DNA of 15,305 nt, taken from contig RBNI01003735.1 of assembly GCA_003990745.1 (NCBI GenBank), positions 1-15,305 on the forward strand, written 5' to 3'. The notes beneath the pieces are model-generated. The model searched no databases and was not told the DNA's origin. It saw only the letters and a list, made by a program, of their open reading frames with translations. This document shows positions 1-9,035 of this stretch, piece by piece; within the stretch, counting starts at the first letter, position 1, and every line of letters begins with the position of its first letter. The position numbers and the translations under genes were made by a program. This stretch comes from Jimgerdemannia flammicorona (lineage: Eukaryota; Mucoromycota; Endogonomycetes; Endogonales; Endogonaceae).

Positions 1-129
1 AAAAAAAAAAAAAAGCAAGCTAAGAGAATTCTCTCTAAGACTCTATATAGACTATAGAAAACTTAATAAGATTACTAAAAAAGATTACAACTACTATCTC
101 TTATTAGCAATATCTTGATATTATTAAAA

Positions 130-540
130 GATATAATATAATACTATACTATCTTGAATTTGTACTCAGGATTCTATCAAATCAGCCTTATAAAGAAAGC
201 TAATAAAAAGTCAGCATTTATTACTCTAAATAAAATCTATGTCTACCTGTGAATATCATTCAGAATATAAGTAAGCTTCTAGAGAATAATGAATAAAATT
301 ATCTATAAATAATATAGAAAAATAAATAATAGTATATATATAGATGATATAATTAACTTCAGTAAGATAGCTAAGAAATATCTGAACTATATCAACTAAA
401 TCTTATATAAATTGAGAGAATATAGTCTATTCATCAAGCTCAAGAAGTGTAAGTATATAGAAATCATAATCTCCTACTTTGGACATATTATCAATTAGAC
501 TGAAATCTATATAGACCTTATTAAGATTTAAGTAGTAGCA
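130..540 (+). pseudogene. Reverse transcriptase remnant of gypsy copy 1
   Basis: Frame 1 reads LNLYSGFYQI at 154-183, corresponding to the gypsy RT motif around the first catalytic Asp (family form DLxSGYHQI; here the Asp is replaced by Asn). It then reads YIDDIINFS at 337-363, the YxDD catalytic box with both Asp retained. A further block near 478-500 reads FGHII, matching the conserved FLGHII-like block at the end of the gypsy RT palm/thumb. Stops interrupt the frame between these blocks, for example where Trp or Gln codons would be expected. The enzyme would copy element RNA into cDNA in cytoplasmic particles, but this copy cannot be functional. Confidence 0.8.
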
Positions 541-779
541 GTCTACCTAAGATCTACTATAGTTACTGAAGCTCAAGCCTTTATAGAACTTACTACTATT
601 ATTAGAGATTTATCAAATAATTCTTTAATATTATGGGCCCTATCTATAAACTTTTTAAGAAGGATACTAAGTTTAAATAAACTAGTAGATAATAATAAGC
701 TTTTGATTAACTCAAAATCAAATTGACCTAAGTATCTATTCTGAGAAGACCTAACTAATCTCAAAAGTTCATCTTATAA

Positions 780-1010
780 ACAAATGTGAGTTTAGTTATA
801 CTAGGAGCTATCCTTATGTAAAAGAAGAATAAAGTCAAATATATAATTATATATCTCAGCTGAAAACTTAAAGAGGAGAAAGAGAATATGAATCCTATAA
901 GTTAGAGTATCTTTCAGTCATCTGAGCTATAGAAATGTTCTACTACTATCTTGCTGGAAAATACTTCACTATTCTAACAAACTACTTAGCCCTTACTTAG
1001 TTGTTAACTA
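780..1010 (+). pseudogene. RNase H remnant of gypsy copy 1
   Basis: Frame 2 shows REYESYKLEYLSVI followed by a stop, then AIEMFYYYLAGKYFTI. This is the gypsy RNase H segment whose usual form is KNYxxxExELLAIVWALExFRxYLxGxxF. The stop TGA falls where the conserved Trp (TGG) sits, which fits a G-to-A change. The next block reads TILTNYLALT, with Asn in place of the usual catalytic-site Asp of TDHxAL. It aligns well with the same region of copy 2 at about 11060-11165, which retains the Trp and the Asp. The domain degrades the RNA strand of the RNA/DNA hybrid during replication. Confidence 0.8.
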
Positions 1011-1399
1011 TAAGTAAATCTAAGGAAATATTTATCAGATTGATTATGAAGCTATAAGTCTATAATATAACCATCATGTACTATCTAGGAAGGATCAATA
1101 CCAATACAGATATCCTCTTACAGATACTTAGAAGAACCTACAATTAGCAAAAAAGTTATAAATTAGGAACTTTACTATAGAATTATTACATATCTAGAAT
1201 AGTGAAAGATATCCCAATATCTAGAAGAATGGATACAAATGATTATTAATAGAATCTAGAAGTAATTCAAACTCAATAAAGAAATATTAAAGAAAGAAAA
1301 GCTACTAGTTATATATATTATAGTATAAGAAGAAATAAGCAATAAAGTTAGTATATAAACTTGGCTATCTAGGAGAAATAAAATTTATAATAAGTAAGA

Positions 1400-2085
1400 A
1401 GAACAATATTATAATTAGAGATAAAGAAATATATCAGATAATTTGTTAAGATATGTACAAATGCTAGAAATAGAAATAAGATTAATAAAATCAGCTATTA
1501 GAATTAGTAGATATAGAATCAGTACTATTTGTTTATATAGAAATGAATATAATTAGTTCACTATCTATGATATTGATTGATAACTAATATCTCATTGTTA
1601 CTGTAGACCTCTTTATAAAATAGATAGAAGTAGAACTTCTTAAAGAAACCAATATACAGTTAATTACTAAATTTTTTTACAGAGAAATCATCTGCTGATT
1701 CAAGATTTTAAAGTAATTAATAGATAGAAAAATAGAATTTATAAATCAGTTCTTTGAGATTCTCTATAAGATATATAATATTTAATACATTTGAACTATA
1801 GCTTATTAATCTTAAGAAAATAGATAGACAGAAAGGACCAATAAGACTCTTAAAAACATTATTGATAAAATCTGCAATAATTATAAAATTAGAACTACTC
1901 TCTGTCAATAGTACTATCTACTCTCTAGAATATATAATTATAAAGTACTTATTTTATTTTTCAGAAATTACTGTTTAGAGAAGAAAGTTCTAAAGAAAAC
2001 TTATCATCTAATAGAGATGTAGTATGGAAATGAGTAGATACTGAGATATAGAGATTATACTAAATAAGATAGAAGGCTGAGAATT
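1400..2085 (+). pseudogene. Integrase remnant of gypsy copy 1
   Basis: A degraded zinc-binding end is visible near 1430-1480 (ICQDMYKC followed by stop-interrupted Lys-rich codons). Next comes TVDLFIK near 1601-1620, the first part of the DDE core (family form VVDRFSKW). VINR near 1718 corresponds to the VITDRG block of copy 2, and the stretch around 1825-1925 corresponds to the GNGQTERTNKTLKNI segment. Catalytic residues are partly lost and stops are frequent. Nucleotide similarity to the reverse complement of about 9960-10680 is visible throughout and is clearest over 1826-1925. The integrase inserts element cDNA into chromosomes; this one is dead. Confidence 0.75.
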
Positions 2086-2835
2086 ATATAACTTATAGAA
2101 ATAGTCAAGGATTAAGACTGGAAGATAATGTAGGCCAATAATATACTGAAGAACTCTAGTGAAAAAAGTGAGAAAGATTCTCTCTCTATATTATCTACCA
2201 GATCAAGAACAGAACATTTAAAGCTATTATTGATATAGAGGTAGAAGAATATCTCTTAAGTATGAAAGCCATAGACCACCTAGGTTGAGAAATCAAAGAA
2301 GCTATGAAATTGGAATTTATTATAATAGATAGTACAAGAGCTATCTTCTGAGAAAGATCTGAAATGTCTCTATCAAGTTTAGAGAAATAATTATTCTAGT
2401 AGATATGATTATGATAAATACTACCAACTATAACTTTTTTATTAGCAATCAGTAACTTTATAAGACCAGAGTAATAATTGATATAAATGCTCAGAAAATA
2501 TAGATTATCTACTGAGAACAAAAGATGAGAATCAAGAAACAAGTATATGTATCTTTAGGATACAAGTATATCTTCAGGGTATAAGTATTCCTTGATAGTA
2601 TAAAATTTGTCCTAATTTAATATATCAGACTATTTATATAATAGAGTAGTAAAGAGGTAATTATGTGAGGTATTTTATATATTATCTGACTATATTATAA
2701 TATTTACTCATTATAATAAATACTAATATAGATGTTTTGAGATTTATAATATATTAGAATATAATTATTAAATTTTCTATTAATAAGATTTATAATAAAG
2801 TACTGAGATCTGCTATTTTATTTTTTATTTTATTT
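2085..2835. other. AT-rich, unassigned tail of copy 1
   Basis: The composition is the same RIP-like AT-rich type as the upstream pol relic, without long open frames. I cannot align it to copy 2 or pick out LTR boundaries. A short partial duplication is visible around 2550-2600, where GGATACAAGTAT and GGGTATAAGTAT recur about 25 bp apart. The stretch ends in T-rich runs around 2810-2840 and then changes abruptly in composition. Confidence 0.5.
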
Positions 2836-3060
2836 TTTCCATGAGAACTAGGCCCCTTTATTGACTAATCTATGGTCCTCATACTACACCAGTAGCCCCA
2901 ACCCAATTTCACACCAATCTACTCCACCCCAACACACTCTCTCCCCCCACCCCCACCCTCTTAAAAACTACCAGATTGTTAACCACCTCAATCCACCCAC
3001 CACTCCTCTTGATCTGCTATTTTATTTATTGAGCTCAATATTAACCTCTATCAGTATTTA
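2836..3060. other. Pyrimidine-rich spacer at the compositional boundary
   Basis: The + strand switches from AT-rich to C/T-rich sequence, with CCCCACCCCCACCC-type runs around 2940-2960, and returns to mixed composition near 3060. A 67-codon open frame here encodes only low-complexity Pro/Ser/His/Leu sequence and shows no domain; I do not call it a gene. The stretch could be repeat flank or a former promoter region, but nothing decides this. Confidence 0.5.
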
Positions 3061-3162
3061 CTAACTTGTACTATTTTCTCTCTACCTCAGTCATCACTTA
3101 GTACTAAAGCTTATTTCTCTGCGCCACACTCACAACACTATCTATACCGCTCACCACCGCAG

Positions 3163-3375
3163 GCATTGACTTCATGCTTCTCACCTTTGAACCTAATGCC
3201 AGCCGCCAAACGTTGGTTAAATTCTTTAAGTCGTTGGTCGCGGTGTTCCAATCCATTCAAGTCAAGGTTGGGGAAGAACATCCAGTTATTGAAACTGATG
3301 TTGGTGGTGTGGACCTGGCGATCGACACAAGACCTATGCCATGCCTTCTTACCCTGGATGAAGCTCAGGAATGAC
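3163..3375 (+). other. Exon-like open stretch, unknown function
   Basis: The frame beginning near 3163, with an ATG at 3174, encodes about 66 residues of mixed, protein-like composition (LTFEPNASRQTLVKFFKSL near the start) and ends at a TGA at 3372-3374. It lies just inside the normal-composition island. I see no recognisable domain and no clear partner exon. A second overlapping frame (3166-3462) is also open, and only one can be real. It may be a gene fragment or chance. Confidence 0.2.
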
Positions 3376-3479
3376 CGAGAACGCTGTTTTATTGCACAAG
3401 GTATTTTATTATTAAGGGATTATCTCGCATCAACGTTTCTGGATAACCCATATAATTCGTAACGTATAAATTTTTCTTA

Positions 3480-4190
3480 CCTCTTTCCTATTGATTATCA
3501 GGATCCTGTCATCCTCGATACTTAGGACAAAGGATGGAGGCGGAAACCGAAGGCGATCTAAGTAGAGAATGCGGCCACTGTTCACTTGCTCGTCATTCAC
3601 CAGTTCGAGACGAACCCCACTCGGGAACGATTGCCTGTCGATAAATTCTCGCTTACACTAGTCTAAATAAAAATATTAATGTTGCTTAATATTTTGGTAG
3701 TTTTTGTTCGAAATCTTCAATCGGGCGTGCGACCCCTGGAATTTTTTTTTTTTTTTTTTTCTATATGGCTATAATATGGAGTTGTCATCAAAAGAATATA
3801 TATTTAGAATATTTTTCCAACTGAGATTAATAGTAATATTCATTACTAACAATGTCCGTAACACTCGATATACTTGCATTTCAATTATTTCTTCCTCAAG
3901 GCATTAAAAATATTTATATGACTTAAGGGGATACATAAACTGATCGTAAATGCACCACTTGCTTCTGCGAAGCCCTCCCGCATCTGTCATGAACTTCGGA
4001 TATCGCTCACGGTATACTAATGACGAGATTTGCTAAGGTTCGTACGGAATCAAACCGTCTCCGACTCCTCTCATCAGTGAATGCAAGATGTCGATAGCGG
4101 CACTTAATTCACCGCATGACGTCACGAAGTGGCGCACTAATGGTGACATCATTGTCCTTTTGTTATTGTCATCCATCAACTACACTCTGA
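3480..4190. other. Stretch with no supported gene
   Basis: The composition is mixed with normal CpG content. It contains a 19-T homopolymer (3742-3760) and an AT-rich part around 3760-3930. Short open frames occur on the + strand, including one at 4088-4279, but they show no domain and overlap the start of the better-supported F-box-like frame. I could not find a tRNA-like B-box or cloverleaf here. Confidence 0.5.
3742..3760. repeat. Poly-T tract (19 T)
   Basis: An uninterrupted homopolymer run is read directly in the sequence. It could be the A-tail of a minus-strand retroposed insertion or simple slippage. No element body is recognisable on its right side. Confidence 0.9.
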
Positions 4191-4193
4191 ATC

Positions 4194-5092
4194 ATGCCTA
4201 CCAAGAGTACACGCAAGTCGAACTCTCACCAGTTAACCCTTCCATACCTTGCCGTTGCCATGATCCCTTCCAAGAGTAACCACCTTTCCGAGATAGTAGA
4301 ACTCATACTCTGTTATGTTAAGGTCAATAATGACTATAGTCGTGACATATCCAACTTTGCTCCCGTTGAGAATTCGTGGCACAAACACGCTGTGTGTTGG
4401 CTCTACACACACGTACACTTTGGAAGTTACAACATCATGATCAAATACCTCCCCTTTCTGTGAATTCAAGGTATGTCAGCACTGCCCGCACAATCTCCTT
4501 TTGTAATCGTTAGGACCCGCATACGAAGTCAACGACCCCTTCTGTCTCACGAGGGCTTGCCAAAACATCATATCTTTCAAGGTTTTTATGTGTTCGTCAT
4601 TCTTGGGCAGTGACCCAATCCTCCTGCTAATGAGTACAGAGTGGAAACACCTGACCGAACTATCCCTCCACTGCAGCAATGATTGTTCTGGCGATGACAT
4701 GGTCACTTCTGTCTAAAGCTGGCCACTTGGACCTCAATGATGCCTCCGGAATCGATGAGCAAAATTATTAAGTTCGAAGCCTTCGCCGGTCGCGACAGGT
4801 CAGCAAGCAACCATTCCTTGACCGCATATCTGACCGCCTCCTGTTCATAATTAGTAATACCTGCCGGTTTCTCAAGGTTATATGCGTCGCAAGGTGATCC
4901 CAAGCGCTCTTCGCAACTCAAAGTGATGCCTTTTGGAAGGAGTTCAAATCCTTCCAGGTGCTCGGAAACCTCCGAATCTCCGTTTTCGCTGCATCTGCCC
5001 GGGATAACTCTCCAGATTCAAATGTCAAGATGGATGTGACGCCTTTAAGGATCCACCCCGACAACATTTGCGGACTTGAGGATTTTGGCTGA
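4194..5092 (+). pseudogene. Probable F-box / leucine-rich-repeat protein gene, degraded
   Basis: Three + strand pieces read like a fungal F-box protein. Piece 1 (4194-4463; a nearer ATG lies at 4260) contains LSEIVELILCYV, then SRDISNFAPVENSW and HAVCWLYTHVHFGS; this follows the F-box layout of a Leu/Ile helix, a second helix ending in SW, and a final LYxHVHF block. It stops at TGA 4461-4463, where CGA would restore Arg. Piece 2, in another frame, has EWKHLTELSLHCSND from 4639, typical of a leucine-rich repeat. Piece 3 (about 4774-5092, third frame, open for about 105 codons) has FIISNTCRFLKVICVARC, again LRR-like. A GTATGT donor-like site at 4471 allows an intron, but the in-frame stops suggest a pseudogene. 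F-box proteins carry substrates to SCF ubiquitin ligases; that role is inferred by family only. The - strand frames across 4233-5226 are best read as shadows of this gene. Confidence 0.5.
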
Positions 5093-5389
5093 GTACAAGA
5101 TGTACTTTTCGCGGTGCTGCACGGCTCAAATCCATTGCAGCCTATCTCGAGCCCGCGAGCTATTATCAAACGATATATTGCATTCTCATAGACCAAACGA
5201 AAATACGAGCTCGCGGACTCGAACATGAGCGATTCACATCTGATCTGGCAATATACATCTCCCGGTCACCAACCCGTTCGTTTCAGTCAGCACATCATCA
5301 TCTTTGTGCATTTCATCTTCAGCAAATAACTGTTCCACTGCGAAAAAGGGCGAGAGAGACCAGCAACCTCGAGGAAGACCTCCCGTTCC
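5093..5389. other. Stretch with no supported gene
   Basis: This sequence of normal composition follows the F-box/LRR-like pseudogene. Short frames continue on both strands without a recognisable domain. A 13-bp sequence (CCGTTCGTTTCAG) at about 5274-5286 recurs at about 5405-5417. Confidence 0.4.
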
Positions 5390-5784
5390 TCTTACAAAAA
5401 GAAACCGTTCGTTTCAGCCCGATCAGTTGAGAGATTCATCCCAAGGGCATACGGTACGGGCTTTCCTACCCATCCCACCTTGAATTGGTCTTATGTCGCG
5501 AAGAAGCCTGGCACAATCCTATTGGCGCCGTAAAAAAGCACGTCGGAAATACCACACCACTCGATTACAAGCAGCAGGAATGGCTCCGAAAAAAAAAAAC
5601 ATAAAAACATAAAAACATAAAAAACATTTCATTGGAAGGCAGGTTCGATGGTAACCGTGACACAGAAGAGCATCAGCGCATCGTTCGGGCAGCAACGGAG
5701 CAGCTCGCAGACCTTTTCCTGTATTGGTCTGGAACTTGGGAGACAAGCATCGAGATCGGCGACAAGCGGATAATCAATGTGTAA
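5390..5784 (+). pseudogene. Possible coding remnant interrupted by an A-rich simple repeat, unknown function
   Basis: Two open + strand pieces have protein-like composition. The first (5390-5533, frame 2) contains SVERFIPRAYGTGFPTHP and NWSYVAKKPG and ends in TAA. The second (about 5629-5784, frame 1) contains NRDTEEHQRIVRAATEQLAD and WSGTWETSIEIGDKR and ends in TAA at 5782-5784. Between them lies the A-rich octamer repeat at 5589-5627, which could have broken an older frame. I do not recognise a family, and the pieces may be unrelated. A 75-codon minus-strand frame overlaps 5519-5746 and is an alternative, but it holds poly-Phe from the A-tract and looks less like protein. Confidence 0.25.
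5589..5627. repeat. Poly-A plus (CATAAAAA)n simple repeat
   Basis: A run of about 11 A is followed by three near-perfect copies of the octamer CATAAAAA and a final CAT. It is read directly from the sequence, with normal-composition DNA on both sides. Confidence 0.9.
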
Positions 5785-6480
5785 ACATAGAAACTTTGCC
5801 CGGTTTTCATAGCGATAATAATTATTTTACAGAGTTATTTTCTTGCCCTGAAAATTGCGGAATAAAGTCTTAACATAATCTATACTTGTATGATCGAAAT
5901 CAAAAAGGACTGTGGTGCTTGTGTTGGTGTATGTTTTACGACTCAACATGTACGAGCATCTCGCAATCTATTTCGGGTGACAAGCGTGTGGGTCGCTCGG
6001 TGTGGAAGCCATATTCGAAAAACCGAGAAGTTCCAAATTACAAAGTTGATCTCCCTTGACGCCTTTTATTCCATAGAACCGAAACGATATAGAAACTTAA
6101 CCTAGCATCCCTGCCGCAGAAACAGGTTGACATAGTATTGAAATGTATGAAAAATATTACGCTCTCGCAGGGATTTCCTTATATTATGTTACCCATGTAG
6201 AAAGATATATAAACCCTACATATTTCACGAATACCCTTACGATGCAATACTCACTGCCCTGAAAATATCCTAACGGGAATGGTTGGATTCGAGTGTTCAT
6301 GACATTAAGGTATTAGTTAACCTCCTCGAAAGTACAGACGCACTGATATATTTTGAAAATAAAAAAAAAAAAATGAAATATTTACAGAGGGAACAGACAC
6401 AAATGAAAGAAGGGGAAAAAATTGACCGAAAGAAAGGAGAGTGCCTGTTCAAGTCCGAAGGGATGGAATGTTTGTAGTGG
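5785..6480. other. Stretch with no supported gene
   Basis: Short + strand frames (5890-6105 and 6283-6477) are open but carry no recognisable domain; the second spans a 13-A tract at 6361-6373 that becomes poly-Lys. No RNA gene is evident. Confidence 0.4.
6361..6373. repeat. Poly-A tract (13 A)
   Basis: A homopolymer run seen directly; it has no recognised repeat body next to it. Confidence 0.85.
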
Positions 6481-7050
6481 GCCATCATCTCATGCAACAC
6501 ACGGCAAAACCAATATATGTCACAATACATACCACCTCATCCTCCCATTCCTCGTCCTTCTTTCCTGCCCTTCCTCCTACCACCCCTCTCCCTTTGCTGG
6601 CTCGCTCATGAGGTTCTGGTTCCCACAAAACATTCTTCCGAGCCCCCAAAAAATGTACACCCATGTCCTCCCTCTCCCCTCCCCCCGATTCCAGCGCGTC
6701 ATCATCGAACGGGAACTTGCGACGACGCGAGGTCGCTGGCGTGCCTGAGGTCAAACGTCCATACCGGATCACGCTAGGTTGAAGGAAAAGTGTCACGGGA
6801 TGCTGGCAGGCGCGTGCGAAGACGCGTCTTGATGCGGCTAGAACAGTTATGCTGGTTGTCGTTATCGGAGGACGACGCGCAAGTCGGGCAGAAGCGACGC
6901 GGACAGAAGGCCGTGGTGGGAACAGTTATATCTGGCAGCGATCCTAGTCGGGGAGGGGTCGGTGGAATCTAAGCGGAATGGTGGTTCGGCAGAGTAGAAT
7001 GGGCTGAATGCATAGTGGTCGTGGTCGGTCTTAATTTAATTACTAGGTGG
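6481..7050. other. Pyrimidine-rich tract followed by a CpG-rich segment; no supported gene
   Basis: From about 6535 to 6690 the + strand is dominated by C/T runs of the kind often seen in fungal promoters. From about 6700 to 6960 it becomes G+C-rich with many CpG sites (GACGACGCG, GACGCGTC), the least mutated composition in the window. Open frames occur on both strands, including a 103-codon minus frame at 6485-6796, but that frame is shaped by the C/T bias and has no domain. The region could be an old promoter or 5' gene end, but no gene start can be fixed to it. Confidence 0.35.
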
Positions 7051-7058
7051 ATGTCAAA

Positions 7059-7112
7059 CATTTCGCATCCAAAGCTGGATATCAACATTTCGCATCCAGA
7101 ACTGGATATCAA
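7059..7112. repeat. 27-bp tandem duplication, two copies
   Basis: Two adjacent 27-bp units (7059-7085 and 7086-7112), each beginning CATTTCGCATCCA and ending CTGGATATCAA, differ at two positions. A degraded third start (ATTTCATCG) may follow. No coding role is supported, since overlapping frames are open in several registers. Confidence 0.9.
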
Positions 7113-7368
7113 AAATTTCATCGTTTTGCGACCAACTCCGACTTGCCACCCAATTCCGCTGTCAATGGATCCGACGAATTCGACCATAAATATTTAGTGG
7201 AACCCTACAATAACCACAATATGAACACCCGTCTTCTGCCGAAAAGCAGAAATAAATGAGTTTCCCAAAAATGTAATTTGTCTTTCGTCTATTTGGGCGA
7301 GAAGCCGTAACAGAATCACCACTTCCGATTCGCGTCATGCTAATTCGCATTAATTGTCGCCATTTCAC

Positions 7369-7617
7369 TCAGGTCGATGCAGGATAGGTCCGTCCTGTGG
7401 GCCTCAGCCTTTTTATTTTCATAAAAGCATTCAGGATAGTTTTCATTCTTTTTGTATCACGATATTCCATGAAGGTCACCACTTTTTTTGCATCCTCTTC
7501 GACCTTCTCCATCCAAAACTCCACCCTGACAGACGTTCCATCACCAGGAAGACAAGCAACTCAAACGCGACGAGAAACTTGCTTGAGCTCCGTTGTATGT
7601 TCAATGACACCATTGAG
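7369..7617 (-). pseudogene. Exon-like minus-strand stretch with one internal stop, unknown function
   Basis: Reading the minus strand from 7617 gives about 82 codons of protein-like, amphipathic sequence: LNGVIEHTTELKQVSRRV, a TGA at 7561-7563, then VEFWMEKVEEDAKKVVTF and KRMKTILNAFMKIKRLRP, ending in TGA at 7369-7371. The internal TGA is compatible with a decayed CGA Arg codon. Just upstream on the minus strand, 7618 onward reads TGTAACATGCCAG, which looks like a branch site plus 3' splice acceptor. About 200 bp further upstream a 43-codon minus frame starts with ATG at 7956-7954 and ends at 7825, and could be an earlier exon, but a simple splice of the two does not keep frame. Charged helical composition is all that can be said. 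The two + strand frames over 7354-7668 are alternatives. Confidence 0.3.
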
Positions 7618-7824
7618 CTGGCATGTTACAATAGAGTATATAGTGAAAATCTGAGAGCAAGCTTGTAGAAGATTCTATATTTACGTGACCAAAAAGCTCG
7701 CCTTAAATACTGAAAAGTTTGCTTAGTTTGCTGGCGTTCCGGAAAATCGACTGTTGTTCTAAGTCCTAACATACTTCCCATACTCGCCACCCAACAAGTC
7801 TCCCAACACCCATTATCCTATGAG

Positions 7825-7956
7825 TTACTCGACTGAGAAGAGGTCAAGTCTGGTCTGTTCCGCCCCCTTGACAAAGAGAAATTCGTGGGGGTCTGCGCAA
7901 GCTCCGTGAAAAGGTATGACAACATTCCTTCGCCGAGCATATGCTGTTGACGACAT
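7825..7956 (-). other. Short minus-strand open frame, possible first exon
   Basis: ATG to TAA gives 43 residues (contains VVIPFHGACADPHEFLFV), in the same register as the exon-like stretch at 7369-7617. Composition is protein-like, but the frame is short and another minus frame (7818-8003) overlaps it. I know of no family match. Treat as a candidate only. Confidence 0.15.
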
Positions 7957-8505
7957 GGCTGAATGGAAAATCCGATAACCAAAGCCTTTGTGGCTTTGTG
8001 CACAACATCGTTACCGTTTCTTTTCTAATTTACATAGGTCTGAGGAATCAAAATCGTTGAAATAAATCAAAGGCTGAAGTGAAAACTAGCGCGCTAAGCA
8101 CGTGAAAGAAGAGTTTGCTCAACTAAAAGGTATTTGGTTTACACAGTATTCTTGGGGCAGATATAAGGATATGTATTGATGGGAGAGGGCGACTGTGGGT
8201 CAGAGTCACGAGGAGGAGGACGGGCCTTGCGGGAGCGGATGCGCCACTCATGGCCCAGGTGTCTTTGTTAACAGAAACTGAAATATATATTTATTGACCC
8301 AACAGGCTCTGCCCAATATCTACCAATGGGCGTTTGAAATAAAAAAAGCTCACAAAGCAGGAGGAGCAGGTACGTTGTTTTTCTTAATTTCTACGTTGGA
8401 CGGGGTGATGGAGCAAGCATGTTGGTAGCACTGATAAACTGCGTGGGGTGAAGGTCGGGGGAATTAGCGATGGGAGAGGTGTGATGACGCGCGGAACCCA
8501 CTACA
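7957..8505. other. Stretch with no supported gene
   Basis: This is normal-composition DNA at the right edge of the gene-poor island. It contains scattered CpG sites up to about 8490 (ACGCGCGG near 8487) and no long open frame. After about 8505 the sequence becomes AT-rich within a few tens of bases. Confidence 0.5.
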
Positions 8506-8749
8506 ATTATCAAAATTGGATAATATTTTATCAAATTATTGATGTAAACATTTAATTGTCTAATTTGGAAATCAAAACAATAATATTGACATATTAAATT
8601 CTCTTCAAATTGTATCAACTATAAGCTATTTTGAATCAATCCAAATTGACTTATTTAGAGTATTACTAATTAGTAAAACATAAGTATATTTTTAGATAAT
8701 TTTATATTAAAATTTATGAATATATATATATATCTTATTCTGTAAGTAT
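8506..8749. other. AT-rich block outside the LTR of gypsy copy 2
   Basis: It is strongly AT-rich with no CpG, and ends with an (AT)n run near 8720-8733. It lies outside the probable LTR end at 8750 and may be an older RIP-degraded repeat into which copy 2 inserted. No coding signal is seen. Confidence 0.5.
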
Positions 8750-9035
8750 TGTAATGTAGCAGATGCTTAATCTTGGAAGTATGTCAGATTTCTGTATCTT
8801 GAAAACTTGATCTTCTTTGACTCCTCAGAGTCCTCAGGATGCAGGGGTGGGTGAGTTTGAAGTATATCTGCCCACAGGCTTACTAGTTTCTTTGCTTTCT
8901 CTTTACTTTGAACTATTTTGATCTAAGGTTTATTCACTCTAAGATACTGGATTATTTATACAGGTTTGCTAGCAATAAGGTGGCACAGTTATGACTAAGT
9001 TTTAAGTCACTTTTCACAGATGTTAATCCTTGACA
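8750..9035 (-). repeat. Probable 3' LTR of gypsy copy 2
   Basis: On the minus strand the segment starts TGTCAAGGATTAAC (9035) and ends GCTACATTACA (8750), giving the TG...CA termini expected of an LTR. Inside it are TATAAATAATCC (minus-strand TATA box, about 8950-8961) and, some 15 bp further, GTGAATAAACC (AATAAA-type polyadenylation signal, about 8928-8938). Its length would be about 286 bp. The start could instead lie at about 9071 (TGTTAATCC), because the two possible starts are arms of an inverted repeat. The partner 5' LTR is absent from the window, so the ends cannot be proved by comparison. Confidence 0.65.
8928..8961 (-). promoter_or_regulatory. LTR TATA box and polyadenylation signal
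   Basis: The minus strand reads TATAAATAATCC and then, after a short gap, GTGAATAAACC. The close spacing of a TATA box and AATAAA is usual for the U3/R part of compact LTRs. It is read from sequence only; activity is unlikely in a decayed copy. Confidence 0.5.

Larger units (their letters stand above)
1..2835 (+). mobile_element. Ty3/gypsy-type LTR retrotransposon relic, strongly RIP-like (copy 1)
   Basis: This is a degenerate pol region read left to right. Order is reverse transcriptase, RNase H, integrase, as expected for Ty3/gypsy. All three are interrupted by many TAG/TAA/TGA codons and at least one frame change: the RT motifs are in frame 1 and the RNase H motif is in frame 2. The sequence is extremely AT-rich with TpA everywhere and almost no CpG. 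It belongs to the same family as the copy at 8750-11258 on the other strand: the stretch near 1826-1925 matches the reverse complement of about 10118-10226 over roughly 100 bp, with mostly C/T and G/A differences. I can follow the alignment to about 2085. From there to 2835 the sequence is AT-rich and unassignable; it may hold the pol end and a ruined LTR. The 5' part of the element lies outside the window. Confidence 0.85.

Noticed and set aside
573..1908. Minus-strand open frames inside gypsy copy 1
   Set aside because: They are chance frames in AT-rich decayed sequence; the retrotransposon motifs are on the plus strand.
3700..3740. GTTCGAAATC resembling a tRNA T-loop
   Set aside because: The flanking bases do not form a T-stem, and no acceptor or anticodon arm could be built around it.
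4233..5226. A chain of four adjacent minus-strand open frames, suggesting a minus-strand gene
   Set aside because: The starts in several of them are not ATG (for example the codon at 4921-4919 is TTG), they show no domain, and they lie opposite the better-supported F-box/LRR-like plus-strand pieces.
6485..6796. A 103-codon minus-strand frame with a hydrophobic C-terminus
   Set aside because: Much of its Asp/Glu/Arg/Gly-rich sequence comes from the plus-strand C/T-rich tract, other frames are open in the same place, and no domain or splice context supports it.
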